Below are positions 23,531-32,050 of a DNA stretch of 64,000 nt, in pieces. The stretch covers positions 1-64,000 of the forward strand of contig NZ_FNPF01000015.1 of the NCBI RefSeq assembly GCF_900107235.1, written 5' to 3'. Numbering within the stretch: position 1 is the stretch's first letter; each line of letters begins with the position of its first letter. This stretch comes from Citreimonas salinaria. Lineage in GTDB: Bacteria; Pseudomonadota; Alphaproteobacteria; Rhodobacterales; Rhodobacteraceae. The notes beneath the pieces were generated by a model that did not search any database, was not told the origin of the DNA, and was given only the letters and a program-made list of their open reading frames with translations. A program made the translations under genes and the position numbers.

Positions 23531-24110
23531 CGTCCAGTTCAACCCTCGCTCCGAGGTGCTCAAGAACCTCTATTACGGGTCCTGGATTGCCGAGAGTTGC
23601 CGGATCCGGGGACATGTAACTCGACATCTGCGAGTGATGCTTGTCGAGATCCTGGGCCACGCTCTGAGCGGTGACCTGGCGCTCTGTGAGTAGGGCACGC
23701 AGAGCTATACCCAGCTGCAGGCGCAGGTGCTTGATCATACGTCGGCCGTCGCCAATCGGGAGGCCGTTTCGGGGGTGGCCGAAATCAGATCGCAGAAGAG
23801 GAGGCTGCGGCGCGATCGGGACCCACTCCGACCCGTCCTGGACGAAGACCCTCGTGTGGATTTCAGTATCCTGACCCATGGCTTGCAGGGCGTCGAGTTT
23901 TCGGGAGGCCGCGGTCCGGTCGACGAACTCAAAACCGCTCAGGAGCGACAGGAACGGCCGGCTGACACCGATATCCGCGGCGATGTCTTTCAGAAGGCGC
24001 TCGTCGGCGTCGATCGCTGCTCTGAGTTGCCTGCAGAGCAGCTCATTCAGGTCGTCGAAGGGGAGCGTCTGGGCGCAGATGATGCGGGCCTTGGTGGGGG
24101 TGTCGAGCAT
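23508..24110 (-). CDS. HTH-containing hypothetical regulator
   Basis: A 200-aa protein with an XRE-like helix-turn-helix near residues 40-75 (LLKDIAADIGVSRPFLSLLSG). A second, similar half lies later (QSVAQDLDKHHSQMSSYMS), so it looks like a fused pair of HTH domains. It is convergent with the pseudopilin gene and overlaps its end by 23 bases. It is a candidate local repressor for the right pilus block or for 24128-24646. Confidence 0.5.
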   Translation of the reverse strand: MLDTPTKARIICAQTLPFDDLNELLCRQLRAAIDADERLLKDIAADIGVSRPFLSLLSGFEFVDRTAASRKLDALQAMGQDTEIHTRVFVQDGSEWVPIAPQPPLLRSDFGHPRNGLPIGDGRRMIKHLRLQLGIALRALLTERQVTAQSVAQDLDKHHSQMSSYMSPDPATLGNPGPVIEVLEHLGARVELDVTIRAAR

Positions 24111-24127
24111 GAGATCTGTTCCTCAGG

Positions 24128-24646
24128 TCAGGTGTTCGTCGTGATGCGGAAGTAGAAAGTCCAGTCCCGGCCGAGGTAATACGGGAGGCGATTCAATCCT
24201 GCGTAGATCTTGTACGCGCCGGTCTCCCGGAAGCCTCTGTAACCGACAAGGACTCCCTTCTTTTCAGTGAAAATGGGCTTCATGCGGATCGGTTGATCCC
24301 GGATCGACGAGCGGTCGATCGTCAGAAAGATGTTCTCTGCAACGACGTCGTTACAGATGTCCTCGACGGACAGGTAAGGACCTTGGTCAGCGAGGGGTGC
24401 AATGCGGAACTCGAGGCTCGCTGCCCGCAGGTGTTTCACGCCATCGAATGCAAAGGCATGCGCAACCCTCTGCGGCGCCTTCAGGCCAGGAACGTAGCGG
24501 TAGACAATGCTCGTGCGCACGTCGACTTCAGTCGTGAAGTAGCCGCCGGCAAAAGGACTGAGCCCGCCGGCGATCACGTTATTGAAAGCCTGGTCGGCCT
24601 GGGAACGGAAGCTCCGCATTCCCGTAGTTGAGGTAACATTCGTCAT
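24128..24646 (-). CDS. Hypothetical protein
   Basis: A 172-aa predicted beta-rich soluble protein with no signal peptide, ending in a run of aromatic residues (YYLGRDWTFYFRI). It ends 17 bases before the HTH protein starts, so the two are probably one operon. The region upstream carries the palindrome at 24715. Family unknown. Confidence 0.45.
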   Translation of the reverse strand: MTNVTSTTGMRSFRSQADQAFNNVIAGGLSPFAGGYFTTEVDVRTSIVYRYVPGLKAPQRVAHAFAFDGVKHLRAASLEFRIAPLADQGPYLSVEDICNDVVAENIFLTIDRSSIRDQPIRMKPIFTEKKGVLVGYRGFRETGAYKIYAGLNRLPYYLGRDWTFYFRITTNT

Positions 24647-24714
24647 GACCGGGAAGTTGCAGTAGATCTGAAAATTGCAAGCCTCGGATAGACAAGATCA
24701 GGAACCCGACCTCA

Positions 24715-24735
24715 GTTTATGCCTCAGGCACAATC
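24715..24735. promoter_or_regulatory. 21-bp palindrome, copy 2
   Basis: GTTTATGCC, TCA, GGCACAATC: the partner of the site at 16495-16515, in opposite orientation. It sits about 70 bases upstream of the minus-strand gene starting at 24646. Confidence 0.45.
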
Positions 24736-25238
24736 CTAGATGAATCTTACGCAACGGCAACATGGAAGCTTGACACAGAGCGCTCTGCATCGAAGAGTGA
24801 GAAACTTGGCAGCAATGCCAGACGCGCGGCCCGGGGCAACTCGTGCTGTCCCAAGCAAGCTGTTATCCCCACCCTGGGCCGCGCGTACCAGCATAGAACA
24901 CAGGACGAGGAGAGGAAAGGGCTGCAACGGTAGAGGATCTGTAGGGTGTAGCCAGTCGTATTGGTACCCGCCCATCCCAAAGGCGCCTTTCTTCCATTTT
25001 CAGAAGTTTTCCCTCTTCCAGCGCAAGCGGATCTCTTTCCCTGATCAGGGCAGGACACCCTGACCTTGTGGACGCCTCCTGGTGCCTGGCAAGGCGCCTG
25101 AACGCCCTTGGGGGAGAGTTTCCTGTCCCCGTCAGGGGGTGTCTTCCCTGGGCGGCAAAGCGGCCCTGTGGGACTACTGAAGCGGCCTTTGTCGGATGGT
25201 GTGAGACGACTTGCGGGAGCAGGGACGTGACGACAAAC

Positions 25239-25290
25239 CCGTAACCCATAGGCTACGGGTTTTGCCCAATCCGTAGCCTATAGGTTACGG
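25239..25290. repeat. Two 20-bp palindromes, 32 bp apart
   Basis: CCGTAACCCATAGGCTACGG (25239-25258) and CCGTAGCCTATAGGTTACGG (25271-25290) are each near-palindromic and inverted copies of each other with one mismatch. A spacing of 32 bp places them on the same helical face, as expected for a cooperatively bound protein (initiator, partition or repressor). They are followed by a G10 tract. Confidence 0.6.
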
Positions 25291-25354
25291 AAAGGAGGGG
25301 GGGGGGCGCCTTTTATCAGCGCAGCTGTGGGAGGTGTCTGTTTCTGAAATGGAC

Positions 25355-25384
25355 GGGCCCCTGCCGAGTTAACGACAGGGGCCC
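25355..25384. repeat. GC-rich inverted repeat
   Basis: GGGCCCCTG (25355-25363) and CAGGGGCCC (25376-25384) form a 9-bp stem with a 12-base loop. Without a T-run it is not a typical intrinsic terminator on either strand. Confidence 0.4.
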
Positions 25385-25489
25385 TGGACAAGGATAGAAG
25401 TGATGGACTCGCTTCATTGCGTACAATGATCAGATAGCTTTTTCGGCTAAGGATTGCAACCGCATTCCGTCTGGTTTTCGCTTTTTCTT

Positions 25490-25690
25490 CAGTGTTCTTC
25501 GGCCACCATTTCCACACACTTGACGCATGCCGCCGCGCGACATCCGCCACCGACGCGCCGGGCACCGGCTCTCCGCCGGGATCCGCGCCCGCTCCGGCTT
25601 CGAGCGCATCCGTCGCCCCGTCGGGCCCTCGAGCACCTCCAGCCGAGAAGCCCCACCGCCGGTCGAGCCGTCCAAACGGACGCCTCGTTC
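25490..25690 (-). pseudogene. Decayed IS66-family TnpA (orf1) remnant
   Basis: Minus-strand translation reads RRMRSKPERARI-PAES in one frame and PGASVADVARRHASSVW in another. Together they give the characteristic IS66 orf1 region (basic start, then GASVADVARRHG). Frameshifts and the missing second half show it is dead. Confidence 0.45.
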
Positions 25691-25802
25691 CAACCCAAGT
25701 CGTCCATCGCTTATGCGCGCGGAGTATGGCCCAGTCCGGTCACCAGCGGCAGGACGGGATCGGCATCGCGCTTACGTTCGACCCAGGGACGGGCCAGCCT
25801 GG

Positions 25803-26699
25803 CTAGAAAAAGGAACTTGTGAAGTCCACGTGGTCGGCGATTTGGTCGGACAAGGTCTCGAAGAACCCATCGCGGGCGGATTGGCGATAGACGGCGTAGT
25901 ATGTGACGGTTGGAAGCTCAGGCTTAGTGGGAATGACCTCGACCCGTCCGCTTTCGGTGAGGGTTGAAAGGTAACTCTTGGCGGCAATGCAGAGACCTTT
26001 CCCAGCTATGACAAGACCCAACGTGGCGTGCTGGCTGTCTATCTGAACCGTCGGGCGCCGAGTCACGTTGTGCTTGTGCAGCCATGAAGCGAGACGGGCA
26101 GAGAAGCCCGAACGGCTTCCTTGCATGATAATGTTGTAGTCCTTGAGGTCTGCGATCGCGATCGGTCTCTGACCAGAGATCATGCCGGGTTTGGAAAACA
26201 GGGCAACTTCCAACTCGGCGACCTTTCGGAAGCTCACGGTCCCGGGGAAGTGCATTTCCGGGATCACAACGATATCGAGTTCTCCGTCCTCGACCATCTG
26301 CATCAGGTCACGGCTCAGGCCGATGGTGATCTCGTATTCCAGTTCCGGGCGCAGCGGGACCGACTGTTCCAGGAATTTCGGGAGCCAGGTGAGCGACGAC
26401 AGCTCGGTAACGCCAGCCCTTACGGTCCGCTTTTGATCTGAAAGGTCGCCATCCTTCGTGAGATCGGCTGCCCGTGACAGCAAATCCTTGGCTCGCTCGA
26501 AGTAGCGCTCCCCTCGCTCGGTCAGGCTGGCTCGACGCTTGCTTCGATCAAACAGGCTGATCCTGGACGCCGCCTCGAGATCGCTGATCCTCTTCGACAC
26601 GGTGGACTGAGTCAGGTTCAACGCTCTTGCAGCTTCTTCGAATGAGCCGGCCTCGACCACCGCCACGAACGCTTCAAGCTGGCCCAGTGTGATACGCAT
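25803..26699 (-). CDS. LysR-family transcriptional regulator
   Basis: 298 aa starting MRITLGQLEAFVAVVEAGSFEEAARALN, the typical LysR winged helix with LTQSTVSKRISDLE as recognition helix, followed by the periplasmic-binding-protein-like effector domain. The frame is open another 69 bases upstream, but the ATG at 26699 matches family starts. It is divergent from the Ttt transporter operon and most likely controls it in response to its substrate. Confidence 0.85.
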   Translation of the reverse strand: MRITLGQLEAFVAVVEAGSFEEAARALNLTQSTVSKRISDLEAASRISLFDRSKRRASLTERGERYFERAKDLLSRAADLTKDGDLSDQKRTVRAGVTELSSLTWLPKFLEQSVPLRPELEYEITIGLSRDLMQMVEDGELDIVVIPEMHFPGTVSFRKVAELEVALFSKPGMISGQRPIAIADLKDYNIIMQGSRSGFSARLASWLHKHNVTRRPTVQIDSQHATLGLVIAGKGLCIAAKSYLSTLTESGRVEVIPTKPELPTVTYYAVYRQSARDGFFETLSDQIADHVDFTSSFF

Positions 26700-27242
26700 G
26701 ATCTCTCTCACGGTCTCGTGCCGCAGTTGGACAGCCCATGTCGGCACTGTCAACACGCGCCGCACCACACTGACTCATTCCTCAGTCCGATGGTATCGGA
26801 TCGAAATAAATCGTTGGAAGTGAACTGATAGAGGTGTTTGACTGAAGAGAAACCGCTGAGTCGCTTGATGGAAGGGATGACACGACTTGCAGGAGGCCGG
26901 CTTCTCAGAGCGAATGACGGGCATCAAGCCTTCTTCGAGATTGGCCGCCCAACCCGCGGGAACCCCTTCTCGGGACGCATCAAGGGGCGCCGTTTACCGA
27001 TCTCTGAATATCCTGAAACCGCTCGGGTGCGGGACACCCGAAGGAAGCGAAACCGAGAGCGCCATCGCTCTCGTCGAGCATCTAGCTGAAGAAAGCCGGT
27101 ATCGAGATGGTAGCCAGGAGGCCCTTCGTGCCTCCGGATACCTTCTGCGCTCGCCGGAGATAGAAGAAGAATGGCTAGATGAGGCACGACCCGCAGTCGG
27201 CGGGTCGGCCGAAAACTGTCCTGAATCTAGGGAGAAAAATCG
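26700..27242. other. Control region between LysR gene and tctC with possible gene remnant
   Basis: 540 bases separate the divergent genes. Part of it (about 26960-27200, plus strand) translates to a stretch (RSLNILKPLGCGTPEG) resembling the start of an IclR-type winged helix, then degenerates. It is probably a decayed regulator gene; the evidence is thin. Confidence 0.3.
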
Positions 27243-28208
27243 ATGACTGTGAAGACCCTGATCGCATCCGCTACAGCCGCCGTAATGGCGGTGGCAGCGG
27301 TTCCCGCGGCTGCGGAATACCCCGAACGCCCGGTCACTGTAATCGTGGCCTGGGGTGCAGGCGGCAGCACTGACACCATGGCCCGTATCTTCGCCAACTA
27401 CATCGGCGAGGACCTCGGGCAGCGCTTCGTTGTCGAAAACCGCGAAGGTGCTGGTGGTGAAATCGGCTGGACTGCGCTCGCAAATGCACCGGCGGATGGA
27501 TACACTGTCGGCCTCATCAACTCGCCTTCGTTCGAGTCCAAGGGTATCGTGCGTGATGACGTCGGCTACGACATGGAAGACATCCGCCCGCTTGTGAACG
27601 TCGTCACGGATCCCGGCGTTCTCGCCGTTGCGGCCGACAGCCCTTACGAGACGCTCGACGATTTCGTCGCGGCTGCCAAGGAGAACCCGGGTGAGTTGTC
27701 CGTATCCCACGAAGGCGTGGGCGGCGACGATCACCTCGCGGCGCTGGACTTCACCGACAAGGCCGGGATCGACGTCAACTTCGTCACGTTCGACGGCAAT
27801 GCGGAGGCGACTGCTGCGCTGCAAGGCGGGCATATCGATGCTTTTGAAGGCAACATGAGCGAGGTCGCGAACCAGATCGAGAACGGCAGCGTGCGTGCTC
27901 TTGCGGTTTGGTCCTCCGACCGAATGGAGGCGATTCCTGATGTGCCCACGGGTCAAGAACAGGGATACGACGTGATTTCTGCTGCCTCGCGCGGCTTCGC
28001 CGTCCCCGCCGACCTCTCCGAGGAGCAGTACAACACGCTTCTCGAAGCCGCACGCGGTGTGATTGAGAACGAGGAGTTTCGGGCGGAGCTCGCCGAGCTC
28101 AACATGCCGGTGGTCCCGATCTACGGCGAGGATTTCGTCGAGTTCCTCGAGAACAACCGCGAAACGCTCGAGACGCTCTGGGAAAAAGACCCCTGGATCG
28201 AGCAGTAA
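27243..28208 (+). CDS. TctC-type substrate-binding protein (Ttt transporter)
   Basis: A 321-aa periplasmic protein with signal peptide (about 1-24, AAA^EYPERPV). Family hallmarks are YPERPVTVIVAWGAGGSTDTMAR, the NREGAGGEIG block and the PADGYT loop. Such proteins bind carboxylic acids (tricarboxylates, nicotinate, aromatic acids) and deliver them to TctAB. It heads the operon with tctB and tctA, divergent from the LysR gene. RBS GGGAGA. The ligand cannot be read from sequence. Confidence 0.9.
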   Translation: MTVKTLIASATAAVMAVAAVPAAAEYPERPVTVIVAWGAGGSTDTMARIFANYIGEDLGQRFVVENREGAGGEIGWTALANAPADGYTVGLINSPSFESKGIVRDDVGYDMEDIRPLVNVVTDPGVLAVAADSPYETLDDFVAAAKENPGELSVSHEGVGGDDHLAALDFTDKAGIDVNFVTFDGNAEATAALQGGHIDAFEGNMSEVANQIENGSVRALAVWSSDRMEAIPDVPTGQEQGYDVISAASRGFAVPADLSEEQYNTLLEAARGVIENEEFRAELAELNMPVVPIYGEDFVEFLENNRETLETLWEKDPWIEQ

Positions 28209-28226
28209 TCCACGAGGCATGAAATC

Positions 28227-28676
28227 GTGTCAGCGAGCAACATAGATCGCTTACTGGCCGTGGCGCTGATACTTGTCGGCGCCACGGCAATCTTCCTGTC
28301 GCAGGATTTCCGCGGCGATGCAGGGTTCTTTCCGACTGCCATGGGGTGCCTGCTGATCCTGGCGAGCCTGATCCTTCTTGCACAGAGCGTGCTGCGGACG
28401 AGTCCTGCCCAGGAGCCGGAAGAGCCATTCGAGGGGCCAAGGTTCCTCGCTTGGGTCGGCATGGCGGTTCTGCTCTTCATTCTGGTCTGGCAGGTCGACT
28501 TCTATCTCAGCGTCTTCCTCTTCATTGTTCTGTCCTACGTGCTGCTCGCAAAGAAGGGTGTCATCTTCTCGATAACCCTCGCCGCGATCTTCACGATCGT
28601 GCTGTTCATCGGTTTCGACCTTCTTCTGAACGTCCCGACCCCGAGCAAGCTCCAAGCCTTCTTCAACACCTTCTGA
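28227..28676 (+). CDS. TctB-type small membrane subunit
   Basis: A 149-aa protein with four predicted TM segments, the usual size and topology of TctB. GTG start 18 bases after tctC. It is the least conserved subunit; identification rests on topology and position between tctC and tctA. Confidence 0.8.
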   Translation: MSASNIDRLLAVALILVGATAIFLSQDFRGDAGFFPTAMGCLLILASLILLAQSVLRTSPAQEPEEPFEGPRFLAWVGMAVLLFILVWQVDFYLSVFLFIVLSYVLLAKKGVIFSITLAAIFTIVLFIGFDLLLNVPTPSKLQAFFNTF

Positions 28677-28689
28677 GCCAAGAGGACGC

Positions 28690-30210
28690 ATGCAAGATCT
28701 CCTGATCGCGCTCGGCAACATCTTCGAGCCTAGCTCCCTTTTGGTTCTCCTCATCGGAACGTTGGCAGGAATGGTAATCGGGTCACTGCCGGGCCTGTCT
28801 TCGACAATGGGCGTGGCTCTCGTCATCCCTATCACGTTCAGCATGACGCCGGAGAACTCGCTCATCCTATTGGGAGCAGTCTATGTCAGCTCCGTCTACG
28901 GTGGATCCATAACGGCTATCTTGCTGCGAACACCCGGAACAGACGCCTCGATCGCGACTGCACTGGACGGTTATCCACTCGCTCAACAAGGACGCGGGGC
29001 CGAGGCTGTCGGAATGGCAACCATCGCGTCTCTGATCGGCGGCATCTTCAGCACCGTGCTCCTGATTGCAGTCGCCCCGCCGCTTTCGCGTTTCGCCCTG
29101 TCGTTCGGCCCCATTGATTACGCAGTCCTGGCCATTTTCGGGATGGTCACGATCATCGGCGTGGTCTCGAGCAACCCCGTCAAAGGCACCGTATCAGCAG
29201 CAGCCGGACTGCTGCTCGCCACGATTGGCATGGACAACTTCACGGCTACGCAGCGCTTCACATTCGGTGAGAGCGCACTCTTCGATGGCGTTCCGCTGCT
29301 GCCCGCGCTGATCGGTCTTTTTTCGATCTCCCAGGCTATTGCATTGACTGTGCCCAGACGCGCCAGCATCCTGTCCGAAACCGCAGATATCAACCATGGC
29401 CGCCCCTATCCTAGCCTTGGGCTAATCCGGCAGTGCATGCGGACGATCATGAAATCTTCGGTCATCGGATCTGCGATCGGTGTCCTGCCTGGTGCAGGGA
29501 CGAGTATCGCAGCCTTCATTTCATACAACGAAGCGCGCCGCTCCTCGAAAAATCCCGAAAACTACGGCAAGGGTGAGATGGAGGGCGTCGCAGCCAGCGA
29601 GGCGGCCAACAATGCTGTCACAGGTGGCACGCTCGTCCCGACACTCACACTCGGCATCCCTGGGAATGCGGTGACCGCGGTCTTCGTGGGCGGCCTGACG
29701 ATCCACGGCATGGCACCTGGCCCGCGACTTTTCACGGATTTCGCGGACGTGACATACACGCTGATCCTGTCGCTTTTCCTCGCAAACCTCTTGTTTGCAA
29801 TCATCGGCCTCAGTGTTGGTCGCTATCTGGTCTTCGTCACCAAGATCCCAGGCTCCGTTCTGGGGCCGCTGGTACTCGCGTTCAGCTTTATCGGCACATA
29901 CGCGCTCCGGAACAACCTCTTCGACGTCGGGCTCGCACTCGCTTTTGGCATAGTTGGCTACTTCATGGAGCGCAGGAATTACCCGGCAGCACCCTTGGTG
30001 ATCGCGCTCATTCTGGGTCCGATCTTCGAGGTGAACTTCCGCCGCGCAATGGAGATATCGTCCTGGAACTGGGCAGTGTTCTTCGATCGCCCGCTGACGA
30101 TCTTCCTCATCTTCCTCGTGGTCGCGGCTGTAGTTCTGCCGATCTGGCAACGCCGCAAAGCCAGGAGAGCAGCTCGATTTGACCGGGACAGGCACTCGGA
30201 GCCGAAATGA
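28690..30210 (+). CDS. TctA-type large permease subunit
   Basis: A 506-aa protein with about 12 TM segments. Hallmarks are GSLPGLSSTMGVALVIPITF near the N-terminus, then YGGSITAILLRTPGTDAS and a second internal-repeat motif IGVLPGAGTSIAAFISY later. It catalyses secondary, ion-coupled uptake of the TctC-bound acid. Complete family length. Confidence 0.9.
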   Translation: MQDLLIALGNIFEPSSLLVLLIGTLAGMVIGSLPGLSSTMGVALVIPITFSMTPENSLILLGAVYVSSVYGGSITAILLRTPGTDASIATALDGYPLAQQGRGAEAVGMATIASLIGGIFSTVLLIAVAPPLSRFALSFGPIDYAVLAIFGMVTIIGVVSSNPVKGTVSAAAGLLLATIGMDNFTATQRFTFGESALFDGVPLLPALIGLFSISQAIALTVPRRASILSETADINHGRPYPSLGLIRQCMRTIMKSSVIGSAIGVLPGAGTSIAAFISYNEARRSSKNPENYGKGEMEGVAASEAANNAVTGGTLVPTLTLGIPGNAVTAVFVGGLTIHGMAPGPRLFTDFADVTYTLILSLFLANLLFAIIGLSVGRYLVFVTKIPGSVLGPLVLAFSFIGTYALRNNLFDVGLALAFGIVGYFMERRNYPAAPLVIALILGPIFEVNFRRAMEISSWNWAVFFDRPLTIFLIFLVVAAVVLPIWQRRKARRAARFDRDRHSEPK

Positions 30211-30338
30211 CCGTCAGTTCCGGGAACCGCCCCAGCTAGACCGCAAACGCCCTGATCATCGGGCACAACCTCACTAGGTCCTGCTCGCACCGGCAAGCAG
30301 GGAGAACTGGCACCAGGTGCCGCCGAAAGGAATACATC

Positions 30339-31592
30339 ATGATCCAGGAAAAGCGTGAACTCATCGACGCCATCCGTAATCGCTTTGCCCACGTGGAAAG
30401 CTGTCCGTTCCAAGGACCACGGATCTTCTTCGAGAATGCCGGCGGCGCCCTGACGTTGAAGTCGGTGGGAGAGACATCCGCACACTTCGCCACCATTCCC
30501 GATAACCAGGGGCGCGCCAACCCGGCCGGCCAGGCTCTGGTTGACGTCATCACCAAGGCCAAAGCCGATCTCGCTGTCTTCATGAACGCAAGCTCCGGGC
30601 AGTTCATCGTCGGCGAGAGCGGCACCGAACTCCTCTTTCGCATGATCCGGACCGCCTGTGTCAACGTCGCCAAGGGAAGCAAGATCATCGGGTCGACGAT
30701 CGAGCATCCAGCCAGCCGCAGCGCGGCCAACCGGTGGGCCGAAGTGATGGGGCTCGAATATGTCAGTGTTCCGCATGACAATGAGACCGGCACCGTGTCG
30801 GCCGAGGCGTACGCCGAGAAGATGACGCCTGATGTCTCGGTTGCGACGATCCTGCATGGCTCCCCCGTTACCGGCATGGGTATGGATGTCGCCGCGATCG
30901 TGAAGGAAATCCGCAAGGTCTCGCCTGACTGCTTCATCATCGTGGACGGCATTCAGCACGCCGCGCACGGACAGATCGATCTCGATGCCTACGATGTGGA
31001 TGGCTATGCAATTTCGCCCTACAAGGTTTTCTCCCGGCACGGCTACGGAGTGGCATGGCTATCCGACCGTCTCAGCGTGCTTCCGCACGAGCAGCTGATG
31101 GGTGCTCCTGAGAAGGTCTGGGAATTCGGTACTCGTGATCCGGGATCCTACGCAACCATGTCCGACGTCGTTTCCTATTTCGAGTGGCTGGGTGGCCAGG
31201 TGTCTGACACGCAGGATCGCCGGGGTAAGATCGAGGCCGCCGGCCGCGCGATCCATGAGTACGAAAAGCATCTGACCACCAGCCTCATCCATGGCACAGG
31301 AAACCTTCCCGGACTTTCGAACATGGATCATGTCGAGATTATCGCGGGTGCCGACAATCCCGCCCGCGAGGGCGTTGTGTCGATCTCGGTAAAGGGCAAG
31401 TCGTCGGTCGACGTCGTGGAAATTCTCAACGCGCAAGGAATTCGCACTCACTCCCGGAAAGCTGATCACTTCAGTGGCAATGTTCTGAAGCCTCTTGGCC
31501 TCGACGACTGCATCCGGATCTCGATGTGTCACTACAACACCGAACATGAAATCGCGCAGCTTCTGACCGCGCTCAACGAACTTGAGCGGTAG
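30339..31592 (+). CDS. Class V aminotransferase-fold PLP enzyme
   Basis: 417 aa with the class V layout: SSGQFIVGESGTELLFRMI (phosphate loop), Asp203 and His207 in VDGIQHAAHG, and the PLP lysine Lys229 in ISPYKVFSRHGYG. The C-terminal small domain ends near 415. The relatives are cysteine desulfurase / selenocysteine lyase-like and isopenicillin-epimerase-like enzymes; the substrate is unknown. It follows tctA by 128 bases with RBS AAAGGA, so it probably acts on the compound imported by the Ttt system (an amino acid-like acid). Confidence 0.8.
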   Translation: MIQEKRELIDAIRNRFAHVESCPFQGPRIFFENAGGALTLKSVGETSAHFATIPDNQGRANPAGQALVDVITKAKADLAVFMNASSGQFIVGESGTELLFRMIRTACVNVAKGSKIIGSTIEHPASRSAANRWAEVMGLEYVSVPHDNETGTVSAEAYAEKMTPDVSVATILHGSPVTGMGMDVAAIVKEIRKVSPDCFIIVDGIQHAAHGQIDLDAYDVDGYAISPYKVFSRHGYGVAWLSDRLSVLPHEQLMGAPEKVWEFGTRDPGSYATMSDVVSYFEWLGGQVSDTQDRRGKIEAAGRAIHEYEKHLTTSLIHGTGNLPGLSNMDHVEIIAGADNPAREGVVSISVKGKSSVDVVEILNAQGIRTHSRKADHFSGNVLKPLGLDDCIRISMCHYNTEHEIAQLLTALNELER

Positions 31593-32050
31593 CCCCGAGT
31601 ACAGTCCAAGCGCGAACCTCAAACGGCCGGGCTCTGCTGCGACTAAGAGCTCTGCCGTGGGAGCGATGACGGCTGCTTGCGCAGCCCCCGGCAGATATCC
31701 AGCGTTCCTGCGGCTATTCTTTGTGCTCCTTATCATCATCGCGGCACTGAGTGGCGGTCGCTTCGAACGAAACACTGCGGCTCTCTTTCTGTCGGTCGAG
31801 TAGAGAGTACACGCCAGCGGTGCTCACCATGGATCCGAAGTCCCTGAGAGAATAGCCACCGCTTTCGGCGATGGCTGCATGCAGCAAGCTGGCAGCGGCA
31901 CGCTGGCGGTTCACCTTCAGCAGCCACAGAGGTGGCGTTGATGCCTTCAACCACAGGCGGGTTGAAGCAAGGTGGAAGCCAACGGTGTTTGTGCATCAGG
32001 TTCCGACCTGTAGACTGACGTAATCCGAACGGCATTCGAGAGAGAACACC
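31593..32050. other. Intergenic stretch with a small transposase-like remnant
   Basis: No intact gene. On the minus strand around 31760-31940 a reading frame ends GYSLRDFGSMVSTAGVYSLLDRQ, resembling the C-terminal DNA-binding tail of REP-associated Y1 transposases. The catalytic part is absent, so at best it is a fragment. Confidence 0.3.

Larger units (their letters stand above)
24647..25802. other. Non-coding 1.15-kb stretch closing the pilus island
   Basis: No convincing coding region. It holds the second 21-bp palindrome (24715), a near DnaA-box TTATCCCCA (about 24863-24871), two spaced palindromes (25239-25290), a G10 tract (25297-25306), a GC-rich inverted repeat (25355-25384) and an IS66-like remnant (about 25490-25690). 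The density of dyads resembles a replication, partition or recombination site, but no initiator gene is adjacent. Confidence 0.5.

Noticed and set aside
24740-25250. Several 80-130-aa frames between the pilus island and the LysR gene
   Set aside because: They overlap one another on both strands, lack ribosome-binding sites and have no recognisable composition or motif.
25239-25290. CRISPR-like repeats
   Set aside because: There are only two palindromic copies with a 12-base spacer; no array and no cas genes.
26838-27246. Functional IclR regulator upstream of tctC
   Set aside because: Only a short stretch resembles a winged helix; no effector domain follows and frames are broken.
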